From Marvania coccoides (taxonomy: Eukaryota; Chlorophyta; Trebouxiophyceae; Chlorellales; Chlorellaceae): a DNA stretch of 64,000 nt. A program made the position numbers and the translations under genes. Position 1 is the stretch's first letter, and each line of letters starts with the position of its first letter. The stretch lies in assembly GCA_963854735.1 (NCBI GenBank), contig OY978100.1, positions 930,001 through 994,000 on the forward strand, written 5' to 3'. The notes under the pieces are model-generated. The model was not told the origin of the DNA and searched no databases. It was given only the letters and a program-made list of their open reading frames with translations. Of this stretch, positions 11,396 through 25,119 are shown piece after piece.

Positions 11396-13399
11396 ATGCG
11401 AACATCTTTAGATCGACTTTCAGAATATTTTTGTTTTGTTCTTTTCTCTTCTACTTCACCGCATATATCTGGCATGCTTTCAACGTAGTGAACTCTTTCC
11501 CGCAAATATCGCCGCTTTTATATTTCGATGTTAGATCTTCACCTAACTTATTATTCTCCCCGTGAAATATGATATATTACCCGTGCTAATGTCTTCCTCG
11601 AATCAAATACTAAGCGCTTGTTTGCTGCTCTTTGTTTCTCTGATGGGCGGTGGGTGACTTGTTCGACTATACTGCCGCTGGTGCCTTCACCGTCTTCTCC
11701 TTCCCCTGCTACTACTCGCTTTCTAATGCTTTCGGCTTAAGGGGCGGCCCCGCACCCCAGATTTTATTCGGCTTTTTCCTTGAGAACAACAGGTTATTTG
11801 GTGGGCATGAGGTGGTGAGGTGCGCCAGTGGTGACATGATTTGGCATTCGTTTGTGCAGCGGTGTGGCAGCGAGCGGTGAATGGCGATTAGTGGTGCATG
11901 GAGTGAAATTGACATTGTGCAATTTAACAACGTTTCTATAGTAAAATTTTGTAGTTTCTATCGTTGCATATTTGAATTGACGACATGCATATCAAGCATA
12001 CGTGCTTCACAGCATATACGGGTTCTAATACTTTATTTACCGCATACACCCTGATACGTTTCTTCCGTTTACGGAAGCGCATTTGCGTAGGTCTCCTCTA
12101 CATTTATATTTATTTGTTTTTTTTTCCTACACGCACGGCTTTCACGCGTGCCAGTCTGCTATGGGGTCTTAGTTGCCCTTTTGTGCGGACTTAAAACCCT
12201 GTAATGTATGTATGTATGTGTGTAGCCTGCAAGCAGTTGAAAATCTTCATTCACAAGTTGCATGACGGAATAATAGGATAGTTTTCAACTAGTATTTTTG
12301 TCCCTTACCAATTTGTCTGCCCCTATCAATAGCAGCGACGCATGGAGATTGGCGATTATTATTAGTTGGAGAACACACTTAAGGAAATTAATGAGCTGGC
12401 TCAGTTGCCGAAAAACTAGCCGATGCCCCCTGTATGAAGCGACCTCAGTGGGAACTCCCATTGATCGCCCTCGTGTCAGGATTTTCGATATAGATGCTTC
12501 GAATTGGCATATTTCAGTTAATAATTTGGCCGAAATGCTAGATTTCGTGGGAAAACGGCGGCGGGAGGGTAGCGCTTTATGGAGTCAACAAACCAAATTA
12601 TGTTAATAAAAGTTGTGCTCGGTTAGATAGTGCTCTCGAAAATATTGGCCATCAAGCTATGCATTTTGAACTAGAAATCGCACGGAGGCCTCAGAAAGAA
12701 GACGTCTTGCAGTATGTTTGAATGGTATGATATCATCATTACGGCACATTTTATGTAGAGAAAAGAAAAGATAATATAATTAGGCGAACACCGCCGAATT
12801 TTGTTGCGAGAAAATGACAACAAAAATATGTAGGTGAGTTCGTTATCATTGCGAGGGTGGCAAACATTATGTTTTTTTGCATGAGAACTGCTGAAATGCA
12901 AACGCCCATCGCAAGTCAAGTTCGAATTTCATTTTTTTAACGATATTGATGACTGGCATTGGTTAACTTAGAGCGACACTTGCATAACAAACGTAATTCT
13001 TTTCAAATAGTAATTCGTACGAATGGATGCGAACGTCGATGGATGCTCGGGGGAGCTCATATGGGCCGCTACACCGAAGTTAGATTATGATTTCCTGGAA
13101 TGATGGTCAGCAAGAGCACCTCTGCTGTGTGTGTATTTTTAGAGTTGCTTGCCTTTCTCGTCGCTTCCCCACCATACCCAGCCAGATATCATCTTTCTTT
13201 CACGCTCACAAGACCACAAACGCATAGTCATCACGATCCCTAACTTTGCACCTGGAATTCGCCTCAGCCTCTATGTATAATTGAACTTGTTTTGTTTCAG
13301 AATTTAAATCTGGGTTCATATGCCCAATAAGCACCGAGGATAGTTAAGCTCAGTCTTATTTCTCAACAAAAATAAGATTTAAAGAGACCCCAGGGGGAG

Positions 13400-13614
13400 G
13401 ACGCCCTATATATAGTAGGTGCACAGTTCCTACTCAAAAGGGTTTCCCTCGTCCAGTCACTTATCGAGTGTACCACAATCAAAGACCGATTCCAATTCTT
13501 CTGTAGATTGTGGCTAAATATATAAAGACGCCTATAGTAGGTGCACTGTTCCTACTCAAAGGTTTCCCTCGTCCAAATACTTACCACATCAAAGACCTTC
13601 CCAATCTTCTATGA
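13400..13614. repeat. Two imperfect direct repeats of about 90-108 bp
   Basis: Copy one runs about 13400-13507 and copy two about 13527-13614. Both start GACGCC-CTATA and share TATAGTAGGTGCAC, GTTCCTACTCAAA, GGTTTCCCTCGTCCA, ATCAAAGACC and CAAT-TCTTCT in the same order. Copy two has small deletions. The lengths and divergence suggest an old local duplication or remains of a small mobile element; no coding capacity is seen. Confidence 0.75.
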
Positions 13615-13755
13615 AAATCTGGGTGTACTGTACTTATATAAATTTCATATTAATGAGAGAAACCCCAGAGCAAACATCCCATTCCAATGAATAGAGTGAG
13701 ACACAAGAAAGATGAATGCAAGGCAATCAAGAATTTATTGATGTGTAGTGGTTAC

Positions 13756-13808
13756 ATAAAAGTGACCAACTAATGTTGGTGTTGTAATTTTGGTCGGGTC
13801 ACTTTTAT
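13756..13808. repeat. Perfect 12-bp inverted repeat, 29-base loop
   Basis: ATAAAAGTGACC at 13756-13767 is the exact reverse complement of GGTCACTTTTAT at 13797-13808. It lies about 90 bp beyond the stop of the EPL1-like gene, that is in its probable 3' UTR, and just after the direct repeats. It may be an mRNA 3' hairpin or the ends of a very small inverted-repeat element. Confidence 0.6.
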
Positions 13809-13898
13809 CTATCGTAAAATTTCCGGAGTAAGGTAATGTTTTGCTTTTTGCCGCTTCAAAGAAAATAGGAAGCTAGTGCGTTCGGCAGTACCAAGTCA

Positions 13899-15985
13899 TC
13901 AGCTGGCTGCTTTGCCGGCGTCATCTGCCGGCGGACTTGGCTCTGCAGCTGCTGGTCCATCCGCAAGAGCAGCAGCATTTGGCGCAGGAACAGGCGTCAG
14001 GCGCAGCTTAACAACTGTGCTCGGCATAGCGCCTCCATCGAGCCGCGCCAAGGCCGCTTGAGCAAGTTCCCCCTTGCTCGTCCACTGGGCATACGGGTTT
14101 GGCATGGTATGCATGGGCTGCACTTCGTCGCTGCCGCCATCGCCATCCAAAGGGTCCCAGGTAAATGACCGACATCGATCCACAATGAGCCGCCCACCAC
14201 GGCCGATCCGCAGAACCCGCGGCCGGGTGCTCTCTTTGGCTGCGCTGGGCATCGCCAGCTTTCCCTGCTCTGCGTTCATTGTGATCCCCTCAGCAGCTAC
14301 GCTGAACACCATATGCGGCTGCGGGGGGAAAGGAGGGGGGCCCAGCTGGGCCACAGCGTTAAGCTGAGGCTCGAAGCCGAGTTTCTTCCTGCATTTGTGA
14401 CAGAAGCAGGATCGAAAGCGTAAGTATGAGGATGGCGCATTCACGAAGGCGAATAATTAAAGAATTTTCATCTAATCAGCAGCATTTCGCATCAATCTAG
14501 TTTGAAAGAAAAAGAGAACACACCTTTTCTTGTTCTTCTTGTTGCGGAAGTCCAGCAGGGCATTCGTGGCCGCAGGAGCAGCTTCAGGGAGCTTTTCAAA
14601 GCCAACAGGGCGTCGGACATTTTTGCTCTTTGCAGCGTTTTGGTATTCTTGTTCGACCTGCATTAAAAAAAAAAACCCCCGAGGTCGATAAATAATCTTT
14701 TGGGGGGCGTTGTTGCAACAGCTCAAGGCGGAAGCTGCCTTCTACAGTGAGACGTGCAAGGCGTAAATCTTATTAGAAACTCACTGTATCCTGCTCAGAC
14801 CGCGGGTCGTGTCGCTGCTTGATCTGCAGCTGCTGCCAGTCAGTCACGACATAGGTCATGTCCCTCTTCTTCCGCTCGCGCTTGACCACCAGCTCAAACA
14901 ACTGGAGAGCCATCTTGATGTTGTCAGAAATCATGTTCAACTTATCCAGCGAGTCGACGTTGTTTTCCCTACGGCGTCTGGTCTGGGGGCGATGTACCTT
15001 TTCCCGTGGCCTGCATTGTGTGAATGGTTGCGCATTAATAAAATTGCAAAGTAAGAAAGGTGAAGGGTACGCAGCCACTATTCATAACCATATAATTTTC
15101 ACCTGAAGACTCTGTATGGATCGTTGTTATTCAGCGGCGTGGGCGCCTGCAGCCTGCGCAGCAGCGGGGCGCCCAGCTGGGCCCTCTTTTTCAGCCAGTA
15201 CTCATACACCGCCACGCGAATGGTGTCTCGCGACGGACAGGTCTCCTCCAAAGCCTGCAGCGCATGCTCCCGAGCGAGGTAGTCCGTGGTGGCACAGGCC
15301 TCAGCTGTGTTCCGCTCTGCGCCAGTGGTCCCTGAAAAAACAGCGCGTAAAAGAATGAGCGGCTGCAGAACCGAGATCCTTCGCTTGTATACACTATGTT
15401 CACTAAATTTTCTCACCTCCGAAAGAGTATATTTTGTCTGTGGCCTCAGCATTGGCCACATCCAGCCGCCACAGCATGCCCTCGAATTTGTTTGCAGAGA
15501 GCCGCTCTTGATCGCCATTAAACTCTTTCAACCACGCCAGATCCTGGATGTCCAGATCGTATTCCACCAGGGTGGGGTCGTCGTACCCGTAGCCCCCCCG
15601 CCCACGTAGGTACGTGTTTCGTTCTCTGAAAACCGGCAGGTAGTCCAGGTCGTAGGTGGGGACCCTGGTGACGCCAGGGATGGGGATCTCCTTGTTCGAA
15701 GCCGCTGGAGCCTCGCGGTGGCCACCAGGTTGCTGCAGCAAAGGAGAAAGTAGAGGAGGAAAAGAAGGGATGTAATGTTTGCCGATGTCTGAGCATTGCT
15801 TGTTCTTGTGTAACAACAAAGCAAGTCAATACCTTCCCATGGACCTTCCCATGCTGGGCTGGCTTCGTCTGATTCTCCAGCTTTATGGGCAGGCCGTCGT
15901 TGGAGTCCAGCAGGGTCTCATCCCTCACTATATCCAGCTGCCGGTGAACGTCGACTGGTCGCTGCCTAAAATTTCTGCTCGCCAT
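13899..15985 (-). CDS. EPL1: Enhancer of polycomb-like protein (NuA4 acetyltransferase subunit)
   Basis: Six exons (15985-15833, 15732-15417, 15331-15103, 15010-14785, 14657-14524, 14388-13899) give 515 aa. The EPcA region is clear: the N-terminal MASRNFRQRPVDVHRQL, then IPIPGVTRVPTYDLDYLPVF, and VFRPREKVHRPQTRRRR followed by the LDKLNMISDNIKMALQLFELV helix and a KRERKKRD basic run. EPL1/EPC proteins scaffold the piccolo NuA4 module (Esa1/HAM, Yng2, Eaf6) that acetylates H4 and H2A/H2A.Z tails. The C-terminal 160 residues are Ala/Pro-rich and not conserved in my view. Plants carry several EPL paralogues; which one this corresponds to is unknown. Confidence 0.9.
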
Positions 15986-16303
15986 CGCCCTTTTAGCCTT
16001 AGAAGCGCCTCAATAAGCGGCCGCAATATTCTTTGACGTGTTTTGGGGATCGTTTAGTCCGATTGAGGCCCACAGAATATAAAAATGTAAAAAAATCGTG
16101 ATCAATTTTAAAATAAATAGAAACAAAAACGCCCGATCTTACAGTTATTCACTTAAAAAATGCCTTTAGATACTTATATGATGCGGACGAGCTTGGAGTC
16201 GCCGCCCGTTTTTTTGAAAGAATTTTGGAGGCTTGCATTACGACTTTCCTGGGGCTTCATTAACAAGCACTTCTTTACACATGCACTATAAAATTGTTGC
16301 ATT
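15986..16303. other. Intergenic region between EPL1-like start and WAPL stop
   Basis: 318 bp of AT-rich sequence. It must contain the EPL1-like promoter and the WAPL 3' end, as both genes are on the minus strand. No other feature is seen. Confidence 0.4.
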
Positions 16304-18636
16304 TCATGGTAGATGTTGGCTGTCAGCCTCCAGCGAGGCCAGCAGCGCCCGCAAGCTAGCTTCTGTGCGCTGAGTGAGCGCGCCAGCAGTGACGTAAAAG
16401 TTGAGGCACTTCTGCACTGCAGCCACGACGGGCAGAATGGACCCGCCTGGCAACAGCGTTGCAGCTTTGCCCTGAGACTCTTTATCCCCTTCAATGAGGA
16501 ACCCCAGGAGAATGGAGGCGTACACTTCCACTATTGACGCAGCCGCCTCCCCCTCTCCGCTCTGCAGCGCATCCAGCGTCACTTCCCCCGCCAGCGAGCC
16601 TTGGCCGACGTCTATGAACATCACTGCAGAGACCAGCCGGCTCAGCAGCACCACCAGGCCCGCGCCGTCACCTTCCTTTTCTTCCATTTCTTCGGACGAT
16701 GGACGACTTAGCTCTAGGGTTCTCATTCGTGCGCAGTTCACCCTGCTCCCCTCGGCCAAGTTAATCAGCAGTCCGATGCAGCCGTTCAGCTCGTCCACCC
16801 ATGCCTTCAGGTCATCATTGCTGCGCACTGCGCCCTTGAAATGCGGCCCGCCCATACAAACCTTTGACAGCACCCTGCTGACAGTCTCGAGCCCAGAAAT
16901 CGACACTAACTTCTCACGTCCAGACGAGTTGTTGTGTGTCATGTTCATGAGCACCGCCAGAAGGGCGCGGAGGCAATCCTACAAGAATAAACAGACATGG
17001 TGAAGGTGGGACAGTGATGTGGAAAAAATGAAAAACGTATACATTAACGAAGATGTGTTTTGAAACAGCAACCCACCTTTTTTAGCCCTGCGATGATGGC
17101 TTGGCGATTTAGCGCCTGCAGCTGCTGCACCAGCCACTGCATGAGCCCCATTTTGACGACCACAGGGGGGCACCCCTGTGTGACCTCTGTCTCCACCAAA
17201 TGACCTTCATTCTCCATGCATGCGAAGCAGCTGTGCTCCAGCACCACCAAAGCCCTGCATTTATCAAGCTTTTAACATCATCAATGAGCTGACTATTTAT
17301 TTTAAAAGAGAAGTGCAAGTGTAACCATCACGTCGAACGCACCGTTCGAGCTTCCACAGGGACTGCACAGTTTCCATGGTTGGAGAAGGGTCTGTGAGGG
17401 CTCGGGTCTGGTCGGCGGCCAGCTGAGCCACCGCCTGCAGCACCCCACCGCAGCGGAGGTTTTCTTTGATGTGATCCACCTCTGCAGGGCAGCTGTGGGG
17501 GTCCAATGCGGTGGACAAGGCCACCAGCGTAACGGCGGCGGGGCTGGAGGAAGTTTCGCGCGGCAGCACCCGCGCCGCCGGCGAATCGTGCAAGACGCGA
17601 AGGATGCGGCTGACCGGGTGAGAGACGGTGGCGACACGGGGCAGAGAGGAGGGGCACTGCAGCGACGAGAAGATTGAGAGATGGAGTACAACAAGAGAAC
17701 ACTGTTTCTTTTTTAGTTTGGTTTTCTCACCTGAACAGCCGCTACCGCTACTTCAGCCATGTCGCGTTTCGCAAACACCATGGGGTCGGTTCCAGGCTGG
17801 GTGGACAGAAGGAGCATGGTTGCCGCACCCAGCGCGAGGACAGCGTCGTCCCCAACGACCATCTTGCCTGGAGCAGCAGAAAGAGAAGTAAGCTAGATTT
17901 TAAAGGATTTATTAAGGAATTTTAGGCAAAGATTTTAAGGAACAGCAGTATTCTTGAACCAAACTAAGCCATTTTACTCACCTACACCCTTGATTAAATC
18001 ATTTCCTAGGCTGGTTCCATGCAGCGCTGCGCGATTGCGCCTGCTTGCGTACAGCTCTATAACCGTGGCCAGCGACTCCTGCTTGGCCAGCCCTGTGCCA
18101 GTTGCTAGCCCCTCCAATGCCCACATGGCATCATCTCGCAGACGGGCTTGCTCTCCTAGCTCCTGAGCCTACATTGAATTCGAATTAAGGGAGTGTGAAG
18201 AAGCAACAACAAACAAACATGCTGCCGGTCTCCAATTTTCCCTCCTTACCTCTGCGACCGTCGTAGGAGGTACCCCTGCTCGCATGTACCCTTGGTTCAC
18301 AATTGGTTGATTCTGCGGAATAGCTTCTTCGATGGGGTCCTCCTCGGGTGGGAAGGTGGCCACACGGGCGCTGCCGTCGTCAGCTTTCGGTGCCCGCTTC
18401 TTGAGAAGCGCAAGGGCTGAGAGCTTCCGCTCGCCCGATGCCGACTTTTTGCCGCTGGAAGAGCCGCTCTGGAACACGGCTAAAACACGTTTTTGCGGGG
18501 AGCTCTTCGTTCTTGTTTGAATTGTTGAGATCTTCTGTTCCTTGCTGGTCTGGTTGCGAGGTGATTTTCGGGTGAATTCGGCGAAAGTGGGAGTTTCTCT
18601 ATCTTCACCCTGATGGGCAACCTTTGCCTTTTTCAT
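16304..18636 (-). CDS. WAPL: WAPL, cohesin-release factor
   Basis: Six exons (18636-18250, 18168-17982, 17867-17731, 17656-17343, 17254-17077, 16978-16304) join in frame to 625 aa. The first 110 residues are a basic, Ser/Lys-rich disordered tail. The rest is a helical-repeat domain starting AQELGEQARLRDDAMWALEGL, with the RNRAALHGTSLGNDLIKGV and DDAVLALGAATMLLLST repeats that correspond to the plant WAPL domain. The C-terminus (VAAVQKCLNFYVTAGAL followed by an EASLRALLASLE helix) fits the end of the family domain. WAPL opens the cohesin ring at the SMC3-kleisin gate. The protein is shorter than land-plant WAPL (roughly 800-900 aa from memory), mostly in the N-terminal tail. Confidence 0.85.
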
Positions 18637-19205
18637 TTGCAGCGCTCATAAAAAAAATAGATTGATGAGAAAATTTGAACTGATCTTGCAAGAAGAAACA
18701 GCGATTGCGATGACGAGAGAACAACGAAAATGAAATGACGGGGAGATAAGATTTTAAATGGAATACATAAAAATCCTTGAGAAATGGCTAGGGGACAGAA
18801 TATCCCACTCTCTGCATGCAGCTACTTGCCGAGTAAGAAATGCTGAATGGGGGAATGGGCTTGCCATGCTGCCTCCTCGCCTCAACATCATTCCTGGGCC
18901 GTGCTCGCCTGCACCGCATGGCAGTGGTCGGGCACGTGGCCGATGCCGTCTTCATACGTCATTATACGCCCAATGCTGCTTCTTTAGCAGAAGAAAGGCC
19001 CAGCCAGCCAGAAATGTGCTTCACATAAATAGAGTTTACAGCCAGAATCAAATTTGATATAGAATGGAAGCTCAATCAAAAAAATAAGAAATGCGGCAGG
19101 TGTTCAAAAGACAACAAGAGACCCCAACAGGGGAAAGTTTAAAGAATAAGGCCCAATAGATAAGGCCCAACAGACAATGCATTCTAGAATTTTCTTCTTC
19201 TTCTT
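18637..19205. other. Intergenic region between WAPL start and MDH stop
   Basis: 569 bp without a supportable gene. It includes the WAPL promoter and the MDH 3' UTR. Near the MDH end, ATAAGGCCCAAYAGA occurs twice in tandem (about 19146-19175). Confidence 0.4.
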
Positions 19206-20358
19206 TTACTTGTTGGCGAAGTCGAGGCCGGCCTGGATGTTTTTCGACAGCAGCTCCTTCATGGCCTCCATGCCCTGTTGCTCGAACGGCGACAGCGTGC
19301 CCAGCGGCAGGTACTCCTCCACACCATTAGGACCCAAACGCACGCAGCTGCTGAAGTACTCAAACCCAGGCACTACATCAGAATCGACGTAGCTGCACTC
19401 AAACACATCCTTCTCGCCGTTCAGACCCCGCAGCACGGAGTCAGCAAAGCGCGCAGCCGCATAAGCCATGGACAGCGTGGCAGAGCCAGCACCAGCCTTG
19501 GCCTCGACGACCTCGGTTCCTGCGTTCTGGATGCGCACAGTCAGTGCCTGGAGCTCCTCCTCGGTGAAGGACACCTTGGGGGTGGTCTGCGACAGCAGCG
19601 GCAGGATGGTCTCGCCGGCGTGGCCGCCGATGACGGGCACATTGACGTCGGCCACCTTGAGGCCCTTGGCCTCGGCAACAAAGGTGTTGGCACGGACCAC
19701 ATCCAGGGTGGTCACGCCCATGATGCGGCGCTTGTCGTACACGCCCGCCTTCTTGAGGACCTCGACTGTGATGGGAACGGTAGAGTTGACGGGGTTGGAG
19801 ATGATGGTGACGATGGCGTTGGGGCAGTACTTGGCAACGCCCTCCGCCAGGCCCTTGACAATGCCAGCGTTGATATTGAACAGGTCATCGCGGGTCATTC
19901 CAGGCTTGCGGGGCACGCCAGCGGGGATGATGACCACCTCCGCGCCGGTCAGGGCCCCGGCCAGCTCTTCGGGGCCTGTGAATGCCTTCACCTGAATGAA
20001 ATCCATTGAATATTATGTCGACAAGTCTGCTTTTTGGCGTTGGAGGCGGGGGATCAAAACATTCTACACCCAAACCGCTGGGGTGATTTCATCGACGCAC
20101 CTTCACGGGAGTGTTGCAGTGGGACAGATCAGCGGCAACGCCCTTGACGTTGGCAATATCGTAGAGCGCAAGATCTGTGACCTGAGAGTTCATTTTCATC
20201 AAAAGACTCAGGGGCTGGCCGATGCCTCCGCCAGCACCCAGCACGGCCACCTTCCTGCACTCGACGACCTGCGTGGAGCGGCCGCTCGCCCTGGGCCTTA
20301 TGGCGGCGCACACCTGGAGCTTGGTGCCGCAGAGAGACATCTTGCTGCCCATAACCAT
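19206..20358 (-). CDS. MDH: NAD-malate dehydrogenase, probably plastidial
   Basis: Two exons (20358-20101, 19991-19206) give 347 aa. It interconverts malate and oxaloacetate with NAD(H). The Rossmann motif is [15 protein letters not shown], followed by the [16 protein letters not shown] block. Substrate residues appear in [18 protein letters not shown] and [15 protein letters not shown], with the catalytic His in GGHAGE. Residues 1-30 (Ser/Arg/Ala-rich, [12 protein letters not shown]) look like a plastid transit peptide. There is no PTS2 nonapeptide and the tail is FANK, so the glyoxysomal form is unlikely. It fits the malate valve that exports reductant to the hydroxypyruvate reductase encoded 30 kb away. 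A mitochondrial location cannot be excluded. Confidence 0.93.
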
Positions 20359-20523
20359 CTTTGCCCTGGTTGAGATGTGGAAGGATGAGAAAATTATTTA
20401 AATATTGAAATGATTAATTGGAATTGGGTCGATAGATCAATAGAGAGAGCGTTGTCCCCTCTTGATAGAGTGTAAATTTTCAATGCTGAGAAGCTGTCAG
20501 TGATTATAAAACCCCTAGTCTAG

Positions 20524-20700
20524 CTAGCATCCTTGCCCAAAATTGATTATGGCTGCAAGGATCTTGAAGTAGAGAAGGCCACATGCGGCGGAGGCAAGCC
20601 ATTTTAGAGAGAACTTTTTCTTAGAGAACTTTGTCACCTTCGCTTCTTGAATATTTCTTTTGAAACCAGGACCGGGAAGAGGATGATTATCTTTCATCAT
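20524..20700 (-). CDS. Small single-membrane-span protein, unknown (58 aa)
   Basis: An ATG at 20700 (MMKDNHPLPGPG) opens 58 codons. The N-terminal half is strongly basic (KRNIQEAK, KFSKKKFSLK) and is followed by a hydrophobic stretch of about 20 residues (WLASAACGLLYFKILAAIIN), ending NFGQGC. This tail-anchor-like layout is typical of very small translocase or ER/mitochondrial membrane subunits. I cannot assign it to a family. It lies between the GGT stop and the MDH start, both on the same strand, with about 165 and 215 bp on its two sides. Confidence 0.4.
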   Translation of the reverse strand: MMKDNHPLPGPGFKRNIQEAKVTKFSKKKFSLKWLASAACGLLYFKILAAIINFGQGC

Positions 20701-20915
20701 GTTTGCTCTTATCAAGCACAGGAAATGACGGGGGGAAAAGAATAAAAATGAAAAAAACTTGGGGCGTTGAAAATTATTCCATAAAACAGAGACTTATATT
20801 ATATTAGTCATTAAAGAGACTGAGAGAGAAAAAACGCGTTATAATCGCATCATCATCATAGTGTTGCTTTTGCGGCTTTTGCGGAGAAGGGTTAAAAATA
20901 ACATTTACACTTCCT

Positions 20916-22660
<1,745 letters not shown>

Positions 22661-23196
22661 GAGTCTCGAGTTGTTGGGTTTGTGTTTAATGGCCCAATGT
22701 AGCGAAGGCTGCGAGAAATGCGAACCAAGAGTGAGAAAATGGTAGGAATTAAAAATGCAAGGCTAGAGACCTCAGCACAAGAGAGACAGATTGGGAGGCA
22801 AGGATGGTTGAGTGAGAAGGTATTGATTATAAGAAAAATATGCACGTACGTGTTTGATCGAAGGACAGGGCCTTTGTTCACAGCAAACCCTCACTAAAAA
22901 CACTTCAATAAAATGTGAAAACCGGGGGAGTGTGCAATTTGTTGCAGGTCCTCTCTGGCTGTGGGGGGCTGAAATGATTACTATTTAATGAAGGGTTTAA
23001 AGGAGAGAGCAGGTTCAGCTTTGATCAATAGCGAAGAGCAGGGCTCGCAGCACAGCATGGCAGGATCCCCCCCTGGTTTTCACGTGTTTTTACACGCTAC
23101 AGCTTTCGTTCTCGTCATTCACAGTGGGTTAGGTAATCATCAGTTCCAGCGTGGAGACGTGGATTGTGGGCCGCCTTTTTCTCTTGAGAGCGTAGT
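22661..23196. promoter_or_regulatory. Shared divergent promoter region, GGT and AGT
   Basis: 536 bp between outward-facing ATGs of two glyoxylate aminotransferases. No open frame is convincing. No clear TATA box or shared repeat was found by eye. Confidence 0.5.
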
Positions 23197-24835
23197 ATGA
23201 TTGGAATTTTTTCTCGCCTGTCACGAAGCGCCGCTCAGCGAGTTTCTAACCAAACCATTCGAGTTATGTCTACAGCCCGCCCCGGGGTAAGGAAAATGCG
23301 CTTGTTTTTTCACCTGCCCTTATCCACATTTGATGCCCTCCAAAAAAAGAACATGAAACAGCTCGTGGTTCTTTAATACCCATTTCATAAAATTCCAAGA
23401 AATTAAACGTGCCAAATTTTTGGTTTCATGCAGGAGGAGGTGTTCCCCATTGATGACACCCACAAGGGGCCTACTGGCGTCATCGACGTCCCGCGGCGGT
23501 AAGAAAATTTAAGATGGCCTGGCAAAATATTTTGCTTTTTTGTGTGTAATTGATGTGTTTTATTAATGATGACACTATCCCTGAAGAAAGAGTCAATCTT
23601 TGACTAACTGTTGCCGCTCTCTCTGGTCTCTTCTCGTTTCTGTTTTCCAGTTTGCTTGCCGGCCCGGGCCCAGCAAATGCCTACCCCCGGATACTGGCGG
23701 CCCAGTCCCTCCCGCTTCTTGGCCACATGTGAGTTAACCTGAAAAAATTGCGCTGACTCCAATCGAGTCCTCGAAAAATCACTCAATTGCCCCTTGTTAT
23801 TGCAGGCACCCCCCTTTCCTTAAGATTATGGATGAGATCAAGCAGGGTCTGCAGTACCTGTTCCAGACCGACAGCCCCTACACGCTGTGCGTGAGTGGCA
23901 CCGGCCACGCCGGCATGGAGGCTGCCATCGCCAACCTGGTGGAGCCCGGAGAGACCATACTGGTGGGCAACAACGGCATCTGGGGCACCCGCGTATGCGA
24001 CATGGCCGATCGCTTTGGCGCCAATGTCGTTGACCTCAAGACCGAGGCCGGCAAGTCCTTCAGCTTTGACGAGCTCAAGGCAGCGGTGGAGACCCACAAG
24101 CCCGCGGTGCTGTTCCTGTGCCAGGGAGAGTCCTCCACTGGCGTGCACCAGTCGCTGGCGGGCGTGGGTGAGCTGTGCCAGGCGAATGGCACCCTCCTGC
24201 TGGTCGACACCGTCTGCTCGCTGGGCGGTGTCCCCATCTTTGCAGACAAGTGGGGTGTTGATGCCATCTACAGCGGCAGCCAGAAGTGTCTTTCTGCTCC
24301 CCCTGGAGGTGCCCCTCTCTTCCTCGGCCAGCGCGCTATGGACAAGCTGAAAAACCGAAAGACCAAAGTTCGCTCCTACTACCTCGACATGCTGCTGGTG
24401 GGTGACTACTGGGGCTGGTATGGGTCTCGTAGCTACCACCACACTGGAATGGTGAGCCAATGGTACGCCATGCGTGAGGCTTTGGCTTTGGTAGCCGAGG
24501 AGGGCCTGGAGGCCATGTGGGCGCGCCACGAGGCCGTCCACAAGCAGCTGTGGGAGGGCCTGACCGCCATGGGCCTGGAGCCCTTTGTGAAGGACCCCAA
24601 AGACCGCCTGGTGACCGTCAACACCATTAAGGTTCCAGCTGGCGTGGATTGGGCGGCACTGTGCAAGAACGCTATGGACAAGTACGACTTGGAGATTGCA
24701 GGAGGTTTAGGCCCTACAGCGGGCGCTATTTGGCGCGTAGGACTCATGGGCTACAACGCCACGCCTGCCACCGTCGAGCTGGTCCTCGCCGCCTTCAAAG
24801 ATGGCCTCACGCAGCAGGGCTTTCTGAAGAACTGA
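23197..24835 (+). CDS. AGT: Alanine:glyoxylate aminotransferase, AGXT type, mitochondrial
   Basis: Four exons (23197-23286, 23434-23498, 23651-23728, 23806-24835) give 420 aa. A class-V PLP aminotransferase converting alanine plus glyoxylate to pyruvate plus glycine (often also serine:pyruvate). Key blocks are LLAGPGPANAYPRIL, VSGTGHAGMEAAIANLV, CQGESSTGVHQ, LLVDTVCSLGGVP and the PLP-lysine segment YSGSQKCLSAPPG. The C-terminal block EIAGGLGPTAGAIWRVGLMGYNA (split here only by wording) matches animal-type AGXT rather than the plant serine:glyoxylate enzyme. Residues 1-24 (MIGIFSRLSRSAAQRVSNQT) are Arg/Ser-rich without acidic residues, a classic mitochondrial presequence. The tail FLKN is no PTS1. 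Confidence 0.94.
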
Positions 24836-25119
24836 GATGCAGATGGCACTGCGCTTAGCAACTGTGAGAATACGTGAAAGCCGCAGCTGCGCTCTTGAAG
24901 GAGGGTGGCCGGCAGTGCTGATTTTCCCACTTTTTCTTCTTTCATTTATTTTAACTAAATTTTTAATTCATTCATCATCATCTGCCTCAGCAGTCGTCTT
25001 GAAAAATAAAAAGTACACTGAAATGCTTCAAAATTGTCAGTCATTAAAGGGAGGTCGAATCAGTGGCATGGTTCATAATCTCAAATAGCGCCGCTCAACA
25101 GCTATGCTGCACACAAATT

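Larger units (their letters stand above)
11148..13898. other. Gene-free stretch of 2.75 kb between convergent genes
   Basis: No open frame here carries recognisable protein features or fits a spliced model; the longest are about 100 codons with random composition. It contains a nested hairpin at 11348-11395, a GTAT microsatellite near 12205-12220, a small perfect hairpin at 12062-12077, two copies of an approximately 90-108-bp repeat at 13400-13614, and a 12-bp inverted repeat at 13756-13808. DDB1 ends on the left and the EPL1-like gene ends on the right, so the flanks are 3' UTRs. Confidence 0.5.

Noticed and set aside
11340..11440. Possible U1 snRNA (CTCACCTG resembles the U1 5' end and an Sm-like run follows)
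   Set aside because: The invariant ACTTACCTG and the U1 stem-loop I and II sequences are missing; only the general idea of a structured RNA is kept.
12298..12606. 102-codon open frame in the gene-free stretch
   Set aside because: Composition is random, it has no motif, and it fits no spliced model.
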